NCBI RefSeq assembly: GCF_018294505.1
Contig: NC_057814.1
Location: forward strand, 291,206,604 to 291,270,603
DNA from: Triticum aestivum
Lineage: Eukaryota > Streptophyta > Magnoliopsida > Poales > Poaceae
Direction of reading: 5' to 3'
DNA: 64,000 bases
Positions 25,028 through 37,560 of the stretch are shown here, one piece after another. Numbering within the stretch: position 1 is the first letter of the stretch; each line of letters opens with the position of its first letter. The translations under genes were made by a program, and so were the position numbers. The notes under the pieces were generated by a model. It saw only the letters and a list, made by a program, of their open reading frames with translations, searched no databases and was not told where the DNA came from.

Positions 25028-25917
25028 TGCACAGGCACAAGATCAAGATTGAAGCACCAGATCAAGACAGAGATTGAAGAACCAAGATATTTGAAGAACT
25101 AACACGCAGCTCAGAGGGACCAAGATCAAGCCAGAGGAGCAAGATATCGGCGAGAGAAGGGCCTCCCTTGCCGGGCAGGCGAGCCCGGCAAGGGGCAAGG
25201 CCACCACCAGAAGCAAGCAACCAAGACTCCCCGGCAGAGCCTGCCGGGGCTCGCGGGGGTTGAACCACTCCGCCAACCACTCAGGCACGACCCACGTCGT
25301 CAATCAATGCGGTGTCAAGCCGCAAGATGGTTAAGTGGCAGCCATTCGCCACATGGCAGCCATTTCCTACAGGAGAAATGCACAGGTGACACCCGTCCTG
25401 CGACGTGTCAAGGGAACAGGCACGGAGCTGGCAGGATAGCCCGACAGGCCTTGCCGGGCAGCCAATGATGTGACACTAAGCGACACATTTAATGCACCCT
25501 ATCAGCCCGCAGACTTAGGTATGATAGCACTATTTGCTATCATATCAGTGGATAATGACCACTTTGCCACTGTGGTGACCCCTTAATCTATAAAAGGAGG
25601 CCCATGGCACTCGTAGGAGGGACTAGAGGGTTGGAAAGTTGAAGAACCCAAGGCACCATATGCACGTAGTCGCTACGACCCCGAGGCAAACCTTACCGCG
25701 CAAGTGTACTACGCACCTCCACACTCATTCCACCATCAATCCACCAAAGCAGGAGTAGGGTCTTACGCCTCGCGGCAGCCCAAACCTGGGTAAATTGCTT
25801 GTGTGCTCTCTGCCATGCTACCGTGCGCTGATATGCTCTTTGTGCAACGCGACGTCCCCCCACCAAACCAGCAAGGGGACACCCGGTCCCATAGGTGGCC
25901 GTGGATATCCCACGACA
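25028..25917 (+). repeat. 5' LTR of Tat element 1 (about 890 bp)
   Basis: Starts TGCACAGGCACAAG after the TSD and ends ...GATATCCCACGACA, followed by the PBS region TTTGGCGTGGTAGG. The right half matches 38274-38706. It contains inverted GCCGGGCAGGC/GCCCGGCAAGG-type words near 25170-25200. The left end rests on the TSD alone because the 3' copy is truncated. Confidence 0.78.
25589..25596 (+). promoter_or_regulatory. TATA box in the Tat 1 LTR
   Basis: TATAAAAG, conserved at 38378-38385 in the 3' LTR copy, followed by GGAGGCCCATGG in both. Likely the LTR core promoter. Confidence 0.65.
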
Positions 25918-26003
25918 TCTTTGGCGTGGTAGGTAGGCGGGTGCACTTGCGCGAACCTGAAAGCGTACACAACGCGTCATCTTCGTCGCCATCTTCACCT
26001 TCG

Positions 26004-27721
26004 ATGACGCCATCGACCATGGCGCCCAAGAAGAAGAAGTCCGGCCCTTCGGCCCATCCATCCACCTCGAAGTCTCCGCTGCCCACAGCCTCTAATGCTG
26101 CGGGGGATGCAGAGACAAGCGAGGACGTGAGTGCTACTAGGGGCATGGCTGGAGCAGGTGGCGCCACCACTGCTCCCCCTGCGGCCGACACGGGAGCTGG
26201 AGATGTCGGAGGAGAACAACGTCAGCAGCGTCTCGACGGTCACGCTCCACAAGGTGTGGAGGAGGGGGTCACTCTGCTCGCTCGCCCTCCTCCCACCAGC
26301 GGGCACAGCCACAACAACAACGCTTGGTCCGGGGCGAGCCATCGCCCACCAGCCGCCCCCATCACGGGGACGGTCATGGCGCATGTGCCTCCTCCCGGGC
26401 GAACCGACCAGACCGCTGCGCCCAACGGAGCCACTAACCCTCGAGCACCACCGCCGCGTGACCCCGCTGCCCAAGTGGACATTCCATAGCTACATGGGCG
26501 CGGCACTACCGCCGTCGCTGCCGCTGGCACCGTTAGGAGCCGGGCGACGGTACAATCGACGTCATCAACATCTATGCCAAGCACGGCCACAGAGGCCATG
26601 GCGCGAGCTCAGCTACTACTGAGGTTTCCGCCGGCAGCCGAGCAGATGGATGAATGGCGTGCCACCATCCAGAGCCTGCTCGGTTTCGCTGAGGCTGGGG
26701 GCTCGCGACGAGCCAGCCCGCCATGAACTCCCCAAGCGATGGCAACCGCCCGCACTGCTGGCCGAACGGACGGGGCTGTCCCCACGTGCAGTCCCCACCA
26801 CCGCAGCCGACGCGAGCGCATCAGAATCAAGACCCCAATGACGTCTCGATGGCCTCTTCCGATCCTCGAGCACGTCCAGGCCAACATCGAGCCTCGGAGG
26901 ATAGACGGTGGGGAGACGCGCGTGTCATCATGGATCGGCGCCCCGACGACCTCCGCCGGACCGATGGGTGCGGCGGCCTCAACGTCGACGAGCCTGCGCT
27001 CGGTGTTAGTAGGTGCCTACCTTTCGAGGTCGGCTGCCCTGCCTTTACACGAGAGCTGCGGCAAGTCCGTTGGCCGTCCGTTCGCATGTTCAAGCCAGAG
27101 ACACCTGAGAAGTACGACGGAAGGGTGAACCCGACAGAGTTCCCGAGCATCTACACCATCGCTGTTCAGGCTGCCGGGGGAAGAGACGAGAAGGTGTTCG
27201 CCAACTACTTCCCTTTGGCCCTCAAGTCCAATGTGAGGTGTTGGCTGATGCAGCTGCTGGAGAACTCCATTTCGTCATGGGCAGATCTGTGCCACGAGTT
27301 CATCGGTGCCTTCACCGGTGTCCACCAATAGCCCGGCAGGCCCAGCGACCTGCAGCTTCTCCAGCAGAAGGAAGGAGAAACCCTCTATAAGTATTTACAG
27401 AGATTCAGTAAAGTTCATAGAAATATTCCAAATATCCATCCGGCAGCCGTTGTAGCAGCCTTCCAGTCCAATGTGCGGAACCGTCGCATTCGTTCTAGGA
27501 TAAATGTGTGGTTGCCTAAGACTGTGAAGGAGCTGTACACACTGGTGGGTAAGTGTGCTCGAATGGAGGAAGGAAGGAAGTTGCCCAGAGGGGAGGATTG
27601 CATCAATGTTGATTCAGAGGACGATGATGAATCAACCAGTCAGAGAAAGGGCAAGAAGCATAGTAAGAAGCCAAGAGATAAGGTGGTGATGACTGTAGAA
27701 GTTGGGAAAGGTGATGGACCG
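26004..27721 (+). pseudogene. gag of Tat element 1, first part
   Basis: Begins at MTPSTMAPKKKK (26004), with a Pro/Ala/Ser-rich N-terminus. Frameshifts occur near 26470 and again before 26720. From 26723 one frame carries the gag core: FKPETPEKYDGRVNPTEF, VFANYFPLALKSNVRCWL, SSWADLCHEFIGAFTG. An in-frame TAG sits at 27329-27331 (HQ*PGRPSDL); the same frame then continues with QQKEGETLYKYLQRFSKV to GKGDG at 27721. There the Athila-type element interrupts; gag resumes at 36319. Gag would form the particle; this copy is dead. Confidence 0.8.
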
Positions 27722-30700
27722 TGATGTCTACTACACAACCTTCTTGTAGAAGTTGTTGGGCCTCCAAGTGCAGAGGTTTGTAGGACAGTAGCAAATTTCC
27801 CTCAAGTGGATGACCTAAGGTTTATCAATCCATGGGAGGCGTAGGATGAAGATGGTCTCTCTCAAACAACCCTGCAACCAAATAACAAAGAGTCTCTTGT
27901 GTCCCCAACACACCCAATACAATGGTAAATTGTATAGGTGCACTAGTTCGGCGAAGAGATGGTGATACAAGTGGAATATGGATGGTAGATATAGGTTTTT
28001 GCAATCTGAAATTAAAAAAACGGCAAGGTAACGAGTAATAAAAGTGAGCAAAAACGGTATTGCAATGCTTCGAAACAAGGCATAGGGTTCATACTTTCAC
28101 TAGTGCAAGTTCTCTCAACAATAATAACATAATTAGATCATATAACAATCCCTCAACAAGCAACAAAGAGTCACTCCAAAGTCACTAATAGCGGAGAGCA
28201 AACGAAGAGATTATTGTAGGGTACGAAACCACCTCAAAGTTATTCTTTCCGATCAATCCATTGGGCTATTCCTATAAGTGTCACAAACAGCCCTAGAGTT
28301 TGTACTAAAATAACACCTTAAGACACAAATCAACCAAAACCCTAATGTCACCTAGATACTCCAATGTCACCACAAGTATCCGTGGGTATGATTATACGAT
28401 ATGCATCACACAATCTCAGATTCATCTATTCAACCAACACAAAGAACTTCAAAGAGTGCCCCAAAGTTTCTACCGGAGAGTCAAGAGGGAAACGTGTGCC
28501 AACCCCTATGCATAGATTCCCTAGGTCACGGAACCCGCAAGTTGATCACCAAAACATACATCAAGTGAATCAATAGAATACCCCATTGTCACCACGGGTA
28601 TCCCACGCAAGACATACATCAAGTGTTCTCAAATCCTTAAAGACTCAATCCGATAAGATGACTTCAAAGGGAAAACTCAATCCATTACAAGAAGATAGAG
28701 GGGGAGAAACATCATAAGATCCAACTATAATAGCAAAGCTCGCGGTACATCAAGATCGTGCCATATCAAGAACACGAGAGAGAGAGAGAGATAAAACACA
28801 TAGCTACTGGTACATACCCTCAGCCCCGAGGGTGAACTACTCCCTCCTCGTCATGGAGAGTGCCGGGATGATGAAGATAGTCACCGGTGATGGACCCCCC
28901 TCCGGCAGGGTGCCGGAACAGGGTCCCGATTGGTTTTTGGTGGCTACAGAGGCTTGCGGCGGCGGAACTCCCGGTCTAGGTTTCTTTCTGGGGGTTTCTG
29001 TATTTATAGGAATTTTTGGCGTCGGTCTCACGTTAGGGGTGGTCTCCGAGTCATCCATGAGATAGGGGGGCGCGCCCTGATAACCCACAAGTATAGGGGA
29101 TCGCAACAGTTTTCGAGGGTAGAGTATTCAACCCAAATTTATTGATTCGACACAAGGGGAGCCAAAGAATATTCTCAAGTATTAGCAGTTGAGTTGTCAA
29201 TTCAACCACACCTGGATAACTTAGTATCTGCAGCAAAGTATTTAGTAGCAAAGTAATATGATAGTAGTGGTAACGGTCACAAAAGTAACGGTAGCAAAAG
29301 TAATATTTTTGGTGTTTTGTAGTGATTGTAACAGTAGCAACGGAAAAGTAAATAAGCGATGAACAATATGTGAAAAGCTCGTAGGCATTGGATCGGTGAT
29401 GGAGAATTATGCCGGATGCGGTTCATCATGTAACAATCATAACATAGGGTGACACAGAACTAGCTCCAATTCATCAATGTAATGTAGGCATGTATTCCGA
29501 ATATAGTCATACATGCTTATGGAAAAGAACTTGCATGACATCTTTTGTCCTACCCTCCCGTGGCAGCGGGGTCCTAATGGAAACTAAGGGATATTAAGGC
29601 CTCCTTTTAATAGAGTACCGGAACAAAGCATTAGCACATAGTGAATACATGAACTCCTCAAACTATGGTCATCACCGGGAGTGGTCCCGATTATTGTCAC
29701 TTCGGGGTTGCCGGATCATAACACATAGTAGGTGACTATAGACTTGCAAGATAGGATCAAGAACTCACATATATTCATGAAAACATAATAGGTTCAGATC
29801 TGAAATCATGGCACTCGGGCCCTAGTGACAAGCATTAAGCATAGCAAAGTCATAGCAACATCAATCTCAGAACATAGTGGATACTAGGGATCAAACCCTA
29901 ACAAAACTAACTCGATTACATGATAGATCTCATCCAATCCATCACCGTCCAGCAAGCCTACGATGGAATTACTCACGCACGGCGGTGAGCATCATGAAAT
30001 TGGTGATGGAGGATGGTTGATGATGACGATGGCGACGGATTCCCCTCTCCGGAGCCCCGAACGGACTCCAGATCAGCCCTCCCGAGAGGTTTTAGGGCTT
30101 GGCGGCATCTCCGTATCGTAAAACGTGATGAATCCTTCTCTCTTATTTTTTCTCCCTGAAAGCAAATATATAGAGTTGGAGTTGAGGTCGGAGGAGCTCC
30201 AGGGGGCCCACGAGGTAGGGCGGCGCGCCCCCCACCCTCGTGGCTGGGGTGTGGGCCCCCTGGTCTTCATCTTTTGCAAGGATTTTTTATTATTTCCAAA
30301 TAGACGTCCCGTGAAGTTTCAGGTCATTCCGAGAACTTTTGTTTCTGCACATAAATAACACCATGGAAAGTCTGCTGAAAACAGCGTCAGTCCGGGTTAG
30401 TTCCGTTCAAATCATGCAAGTTAGAGTCCAAAACAAGGGCGAAAGTGTTCGGAAAAGTAGATACGACGGAGACGTATCACGCCCAGGGGGGTAGGGCGCG
30501 CCCTCCACCCTCGTGGATGGCTCAGGACTCTTCTGACCGAACTCTTTTACTCCGGGGGCTTCTTTTGGTCCAGAAAAAAGCATCAAAAATTGGCACGTCA
30601 ATTGGACTCCGTTTGGTATTCCTTTTCTGTAAAACTCAAATACAAGAAAAAAAACAGAAAATGGCACTGGGCTCTAGGTTAATAGGTTAGTCCAAAAAAT

Positions 30701-30796
30701 CATATAAAACAGCATATAAGTGCATATAAAACATCCAAGATGGATAATATAATAGCATGGAATAATAAAAAATTATAGATACGTTGAGACGTATCA
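27722..30796 (-). repeat. 3' LTR of the Athila-type element, interrupted
   Basis: About 1668 bp once the solo LTR and one TSD copy (29078-30484) are removed. The part from 27722 to 29077 and from 30480 to 30796 aligns with 34805-36318. It keeps a 218-bp segment (about 27840-28057) that the right LTR has lost. Confidence 0.88.
29078..30479 (-). mobile_element. Solo LTR of an Athila-like gypsy family (1402 bp)
   Basis: On the minus strand it runs from TGATACGTCTCCGTCGTATC to ...CTTGTGGGTTATCA. CGCCC is duplicated at 29073-29077 and 30480-30484. No internal domain or second LTR is present, so it arose by LTR-LTR recombination of a full element. The TATATATTTGC near 30167-30177 (minus strand) may be its TATA box. 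It differs from its host LTR. Confidence 0.9.
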
Positions 30797-33700
30797 AGCA
30801 TCCCCAAGCTTAATTCCTGCTCGTCCTCGAGTAGGTAAATGATAAAAACAATTTTTTTGATGTGGAATGCTACCTAATATATTTATCAATGTAATCTTCT
30901 TTATTGTGGCAAGAATATTAAGATCCATAAGATTCAAAACAAAAGTTTAACATTGACTTGAAAACAATAATACTTCAAGCATACTAACAAAGCAATCATG
31001 TCTTCTCAAAATAACATGGCCAAAGCAAGCTATCGGTACAAAATCATATAGTCTAGCTATGCTCTATCTTCATCACACAAAATATTTAAATCATGCACAA
31101 CCCCCATGACAAGCCAAGCAATTGTTTCATACTTTTGATGTTCTCAAACTTTTTCAATCTTCACGCAATACATGAGCGTGAGCCATGGACATAGCACTAT
31201 AGGTGGAATAGAATGGTGGTTGTGGAGAAGACAAAAAGGAGAAGACAGTCTCACATCAACTAGGCGTATCAACAGGCTATGGAGATGCCCATCAATAGAT
31301 ATCAATGTGAGTGAGTAGGGATTTCCATGCAACGGATGCACTAGAGCTATAAGTGTCTGAAAGCTCAAAAAGAAACTAAGTGGGTGTGCATCCAACTCGC
31401 TTGCTCACGAAGACCTAGGGCATTTTGAGGAAGGCCATCATTGGAATGTACAAGCCAAGTTCTATAATGAAAGATTCCCACTAGTATATGAAAGTGACAA
31501 CATAGGAGACTCTCTATCATGAAGATCATGGTGCTACTTTGAAGCACAAGTGTGGTAAAAGGATAGTATCATTGCCCGTTATCTCTTTTTCTCTCATTTA
31601 TTTGGGCCTTCTCTTTTTTTATGGCCTCTTTTTTTTCGTCCGGAGTCTCATCCCGAATTGTGGGGGAATCATAGTCTCCATCATCCTTTCCTCACATGGG
31701 ACAATGCTCTAATAATGATGACCATCACACTTTTATTTATTTACAACTCAAGAATTAGAACTCGATACTTAGAACAAAATATGACTCTATATGAATGCCT
31801 CCGGCGGTGTACCAGGATGTGCAATGAATCAAGAGTGACATGTATGCAAGAATTATTAAGGTGGCTTTGCCACAAATACGATGTCAACAACATGATCATG
31901 CAAAGCAATATGACAATGATGAAGCGTGTCATAATAAACGGAACGGTGGAAAGTTGCATGGCAATATATCTCGGAATGGCGATGGAAATGCCATAATAGG
32001 TAGGTATGGTGGCTGTTTTGAGGAAGGTCCGACCGACGGTCAGAATTTTTTTGAATATGTCCTTGAGTTTATTCGAGAGTATATGGTGGGTGTATGGTAC
32101 CGGCGAAAGTTGTGCGGCACAAGAGAGGCTAGCAATGGTGGAAGGGTGAAAGTGCGTATAATCCATGGACTCAACATTAGTCATAAAGAACTCACATACT
32201 TATTGCAAAAATCTATTAGTTATCGAAACAAAGTACTACGCGCATGCTCCTAGGGGGATAGATTGGTAGGAAAAGACCATCGCTCGTCCCCGACCGCCAC
32301 TCATAAGGAAGACAATCAAGAAATAAATCATGCTCCGACCTCATCACATAACGGTTCACCATACGTGCATGCTACGGGATCACAAACTTTGACACAAGTA
32401 TCTCTCAAATTCACAACTACTAAACTAGCATGACTCTAATATCACCATCTTCATATCTCAAAACAATCATAAGGAATCAAACTTCTCATATTATTCAATG
32501 CACTTTATATGAAAGTTATTATTATATCCCTCATGGATACCCATCATATTAGGACTAGTTTTATAACCCAAGCAAATTACCATGCTGTTTAAGACTCTCA
32601 AAATAATATAATTGCAGGATGATAGTTCATCTATTTCTTCAAAATAAAACCACCGTCGTGCTCTAAAAAGATATAAGTGAAGCACTAGAGCAAATGACAA
32701 ATACTCCAAAAGATATAAGTGAAGATCAATGAGTAGTCGAATAATTATGTAACTATGTGAAGAATCTCTAACATTTAAGAATTTCAGATCTTGGGATTTT
32801 ATTCAAACAGAAAGCAAAACAAAATAAAATAAAATGACGCTCCAAGCAAAACACATATCATGTGGTGAATAAAAATACAGCTCCAACTAAGGTTACCGAT
32901 GAACGAAGACGAAAGAGGGGATGCCATCCGGGGCATCCCCAAGCTTAGGCTCTTGGTTGTCCTTTAATATTACCTTGGGGTGCCTTGGGCATCCCCAATA
33001 TTAGGCTCTTGCCACTCCTTATTCCATAGTCCATCGAATCTTTACCCAAAACTTGAAAACTTCACAACACAAAACTTAACAGAAAACTCGTAAGCTCCGT
33101 TAGTATAAAAAAAATCACCACTTAGGTACTGTTGTGAACTCATTATAAATTCATATTGGTGTAATATCTACTATATTCCAACTTCTCTATGGTTCATACC
33201 CTCCGATACTACTCATAGATTCATCAAAATAAGCAAACAACACATAGAAAACAGAATCTGTCAAAAACAGAACAGTCTGTAGTAATCTGTAACTCTTGAA
33301 TACTTCTGTAACTCAAAAAATTATGAAACAAATTGTTGAACGTGAGGAATTTGTCTATTAATCTTCTGAAAAAATAATCAACTCAAAATCACTCTTCTGT
33401 TAAAAATTAAAATTATTCTCGTGAGTGCAAAGTTTCTGTTTTTTACAGCAAGATCGCATTAACTTTCACCCAAGTCTTCCCAAAGGTTCTACTTGGCACT
33501 TTATTGAAACAAAAGCTACAAACATGATTACTACAGTATCTTAATCATGTGAATACCCAAAAACAGTAAGGGTAAATATTGGGTTGTCTCTCAAGAAGCA
33601 CTTTTCTTTAATGCCTTTTAGCTAGGCATGCTGATTTCAACGATGCTCACATGAAAGATAAGAATTGAAACATAAAGAGAGCATCATGAAGAATATGACT

Positions 33701-33883
33701 AGCACATTTAAGTCTAACCCACTTCCTATTCATAGGGATTTTGTAAGCAAACAACTTATGGGAACAATAATCAACTAGCATAGGAAGGCAAAACAAGCAT
33801 AACTTTAAAACTTTAAGCACATAGAGAGGAAACTTGATATTATTGCAATTCCTACAAGCATATATTCCTCCCTCATAATAATT

Positions 33884-34339
33884 TTAAGTAGCATAATGAA
33901 TGAATTCAACAATATAACCATCACATAAAGCATTATTTTCATGATCCCCAAGCATATAAATTTTATTACTCTCCACATAAGCGAATTTCTTTTCATGAAT
34001 AATAGTGGGAGCAAACTCAACAAAATAATCATCAAGTGAGGCATAATCCAATTGAAAACTAAAATCACGATGACAAGTTTCATGGTTATCATTATTCTTA
34101 ATAGCATAAAAGTCATCACAATAATCATCATAGATATCAACTTTGTTCTCATAATCAATTGGAACCTCTTCCGAAATAGTGGATTCATCACTAAATAAAG
34201 TCATGACCTCTCCAAATCCACTTTCATAATTATCACAATAAGATTCAACACCCTCCAAAATAGCGGTATCATTACTTCCTAAAGTTGACACTCTTCCAAA
34301 CCCACTTTCATCAATATAATCATCATAAATAGGAGGCAT
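33884..34339 (-). CDS. Unknown acidic ORF in the Athila-type interior
   Basis: 151 codons with ATG, opening MPPIYDDYIDESGFGRVSTL. Rich in Asp, Glu, Tyr, Asn; two ESGFG(R/E)V(S/M)TL repeats about 40 residues apart. No membrane segment, zinc finger or enzyme motif. A similar acidic ORF is common in pol-less Athila-like elements of wheat as I recall, but no function is known to me. A second frame over 34191-33805 is its shadow. It could be a decayed remnant rather than a working gene. Confidence 0.4.
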   Translation of the reverse strand: MPPIYDDYIDESGFGRVSTLGSNDTAILEGVESYCDNYESGFGEVMTLFSDESTISEEVPIDYENKVDIYDDYCDDFYAIKNNDNHETCHRDFSFQLDYASLDDYFVEFAPTIIHEKKFAYVESNKIYMLGDHENNALCDGYIVEFIHYAT

Positions 34340-34712
34340 GCTATCATCAAAATAAATATTCTCATAAAACTTGGGGGACTAAAAATATTATCTTCATCAA
34401 ACATAGCATCCCCAAGCTTGTGGATTTGCATATCATTAGCATCATGGATATTCTAGGAATTCATACTAACAACATTGCAATCATGCTCATCATTCAAAGA
34501 TTTAGTGCCAAACATTTTAATGCATTCTTCTTCAAACACTTTGGCACAATTTTCCTTTCCATCATTCTCACGAAACAGATTAAAAAGATGAAGCATATGT
34601 GGAAACCTCAATTCCATTTTTTTGTAGTTTTCTTTTATAGACTAAACTAGTGATAAAACAAGAAACTAAAAGATTCAATTGCAAGATCTAAAGATATACC
34701 TTCAAGCACTAA

Positions 34713-34794
34713 CCTCCCCGGCAACGGCGCTAGGAAAGAGCTTAGTTGAAAGGGTGTTAGTGCCGCTTACCTAGCCTCCCCGGCAACGGCGCCA
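34713..34794 (-). other. Duplicated Asp-tRNA primer-binding site
   Basis: The functional copy (34775-34794) reads TGGCGCCGTTGCCGGGGAGG on the minus strand, ten bases inside the LTR, matching the 3' end of plant Asp-tRNA including CCA. A 62-bp tandem duplication places a second copy at 34713-34732, with one change (CGCTA for CGCCA) at the critical 3' end. Confidence 0.82.
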
Positions 34795-34804
34795 GAAAAG
34801 AGCT

Positions 34805-36318
34805 TGATGTCTACTACACAGCCTTCTTCTTGTAGACGTTGTTGGGCCTCCAAGTGCAGAGGTTTGTAGGACAGTAGCAAATTTCCCTCAAGTGGATGAC
34901 CTAAGGTTTATCAATCCGTGGGAGGCCTTGAAAACTAAAATCATGATGAAAAGTTTCTTGTAGACGTTGTTTCGAAAACAGTATTACAATGCTTCGAAAC
35001 AAGGCCTAGGGTTCATACTTTCACTAGTGCAAGTTCTCTCAACAATAATAACATAATTAGATCATATAAAAATCCCTCAACATGCAAAAAAGAGTCACCC
35101 CAAAGTCACTAATAACGGAGAACAAACGAAGATATTATTGTAGGGTACGAAACCACCTCAAAGTTATTCTTTCCGTTCAATCCATTGGGCTATTCCTATA
35201 AGTGTCACAAACAGCCCTAGAGTTCATAGTAAAATAACACCTTAAGACACAAATCAACCAAAACCCTAATGTCACCTAGATACTCCAATGTCACCACAAG
35301 TATCCATGGGTATGATTATACGATATGCATCACACAATCGCAGATTCATCTATTCAACCAACACAAAGAACTTCAAAGAGTGCCCAAAGTTTCTACTGGA
35401 GAGTCAAGACGAAAACGTGTGCCAACCCCTATGCATAGATTCCCAAGGTCACGGAACCCGCAAGTTGATCACCAAAACATACATCAAGTTAATCAATATA
35501 ATACCCCATTGTCACCACGGGTATCCCACGCAAGACATACATCAAGTGTTCTCAAATCCTTAAAGACTCAATCCGATAAGATGACTTCAAAGGGAAAACT
35601 CAATCCATTACAAGAAGATAGAGGGGGAGAAACATCATAAGATCCAACTATAATAGCAAAGCTCGCGGTACATCAAGATCGTGACATATCAAGAACACGA
35701 GAGAGAGAGAGAGATCAAACACATAGCTACTGGTACATACCCTCAGCCCCGAGGGTGAACTACTCCCTCCTCGTCATGGAGAGCGCTGGGATGATGAAGA
35801 TGGCCACCGGTGATGGATCCCCCCTCCGGCAGGGTGCCGGAACAGGGTCCCGATTGGTTTTTGGTGGCTACAGAGGCTTGCGACGGCGGAACTCCCGATC
35901 TAGGTTTCTTTCTGGGGGTTTCTGTATTTATAGGAATTTTTGGCATCGGTCTCACGTTCGGGGGGGGGGGGGGTTCTCTGAGTCATCCACGAGATAGGGG
36001 GGCGCGCCCAGGGGGTAGGGCACGCCCTCCACCCTCGTGGATGGCTCGGGACTCTTCTGGCCCAACTCTTTTACTCCAGGGGCTTCTTTTGGCCCATAAA
36101 AATCATCACAAAATGGCACGTCAATTGGACTCCGTTTGGTATTCCTTTTCTGTAGAACTCAAAACAAGGGAAAAACAGAAAATGGCATTGGGCTCTAGGT
36201 TAATAGGTTAGTCCCAAAAATCATATAAAACAGCATATAAATGCATATAAAACACCCAAGATGAATAATATAATAGCATGAAATAATAAGAAATTATAGA
36301 TACGTTGGAGACGTATCA
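34805..36318 (-). repeat. 5' LTR of the Athila-type element (1514 bp)
   Basis: Partner of 27722-30796. It lacks the segment equivalent to 27840-28057 and has 45 bp of filler at 34927-34971 instead. A poly-G run near 35959-35973 is longer than in the partner. Confidence 0.88.
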
Positions 36319-37560
36319 GCCCGTATTGCAAGATCCACCGAACCAAAGGACACGACCTTTAGGAGTGTTACCAAGTTGAACAGCTTGTTAAGAAACAAAG
36401 GGCAGAGTATGATAAGCGTGATAAGGAGAGAGGACAGAATGCTGCTGGCGGTAAGGGCCGAGGCGGTGGAGCAAATCGCCCAGGCAAACCCTTTCGGAAC
36501 CAAGGGAAACCCGCCAGGGGCCAAGAGAAGGAAATCTGTGATGATGTGAGTGATCAAGGGAATGAAGAGGAAACCAGTGAGCAAGAATTTCAGAAGGCCA
36601 CTAACGCCCTATGCATTGATGGAGGTGCATCTTTGCACACCTCTCATCGCCAATTGAAGCGATGGCATGAGAGGTCAATGCTGTGGAACCAAGGCCAGAG
36701 GCCCGAAAGTCGCTCAAATGGTCCCGCACGCCCATCATCTTTGATGAGGAGGACCACCCTGGCCGCACCACTGCGGTAGGGTGTTTGCCATTGTTGGTCT
36801 CCCCAACAATTCGCAACCTCAAGGTCACAAAGATGTCAGTGGATGGCGGGGCCGGGTTGAATCTGATTTCCCCGGCAGTCATCAACAAGCTCCAGATAGG
36901 AGAAGAAGAGCTAGAGGTTACCGGCACGTTTCAAGGAGTCAATCCCGGCAGGAGCCATCCCAAGGGGAAGATTATGTTGCCGGTGACGTTTGGGGGAGAA
37001 CTGAACTATCAGACTAAGAAGATTGTGTTTGATGTGGTCGATCTCCCCCTGCCGTACAATGGGATTTTGGGACGCCGGCCCTGGCTAATTTCATGGCAGC
37101 GTCTCACTATCCTTATAACTCTTTGAAGATGCCTGGGCCGCTGGGAGTCATCACTATCCCATCGGATGAGAAGGATGCAATTATCTGCGTGGGTAGCAAC
37201 TCTCGCCAAGGAAAGCAAAGGAAAGAAGAAGGATTAAAGGGCCTCCAGCAAGGAGTCCAGGAAGCATGCCCCCTCCGAGTGCACGACACCCGTTTAGGAC
37301 GTGCCGGAGTGTTCCAACAGCAAGAGATCCAAGGTTGCTGCACCCCAAGTGAAGAAGGTCCCGGCAGGGCTGGCTGGCGTTGATGGTACTTTCACTATCA
37401 GCGCCACCCTTGATGACAAATAGGAAAGCGCGCTCGTTGCCTTCCTGTGGGCGAATATCGATGTGTTTGCCTGGCAGCCATCTGATATCCCCGGTGTTCC
37501 CAGGGAGGTAATCGAGCACCACCTTGCTGTTTGCCCACACGCCTGACCCGTCAAGCAGAA
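36319..37560 (+). pseudogene. gag end and protease of Tat element 1
   Basis: Gag resumes after the Athila insertion with a Cys/His block (YCKIHRTKGHDL) followed by a stop, then VKKQRAEYDKRDKERGQN. A protease-like region follows: LKVTKMSVDGGAGLNLISP (active-site Asp in DGG, about 36841-36850), LPVTFGGELNYQTKKI and LPYNGILGR. A frameshift near 37085 moves the next block (MAASHYPYNSLKMPGPLG) to another frame, and further stops follow. Retropepsin function would need an intact DGG region and continuous frame; the frame is lost. Confidence 0.75.

Larger units (their letters stand above)
30797..34804 (-). other. Interior of the Athila-type element
   Basis: 4008 bp, AT-rich, no gag, protease, RT or integrase motif on either strand. 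It holds one plausible ORF (34339-33884). Low-complexity patches include pyrimidine-rich TTTTTT(C/T) runs near 31590-31640 and an A-rich stretch near 32815-32835. CATCCCCAAGCTTA words recur (30798, 32933, 34408), near-copies of the PPT sequence. Confidence 0.75.
27722..36318 (-). mobile_element. Athila-type gypsy element without pol, inserted in Tat 1 gag
   Basis: LTRs at 27722-30796 (interrupted by a solo LTR) and 34805-36318, minus orientation. LTRs start TGATACGTCTC(C)AACGTATC on the minus strand and end ...TAGTAGACATCA. The PBS fits Asp-tRNA; the PPT-like TTGGGGATGC lies beside the left LTR. The flanks GACCG (27717-27721) and GCCCG (36319-36323) are a 5-bp TSD with one mismatch. The 4-kb interior has no gag-pol, so it is non-autonomous. 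Confidence 0.88.

Noticed and set aside
34775..34794. Asp-tRNA 3' end as a tRNA gene
   Set aside because: Only the 3' 18-20 bases match; position beside the LTR shows it is a primer-binding site.
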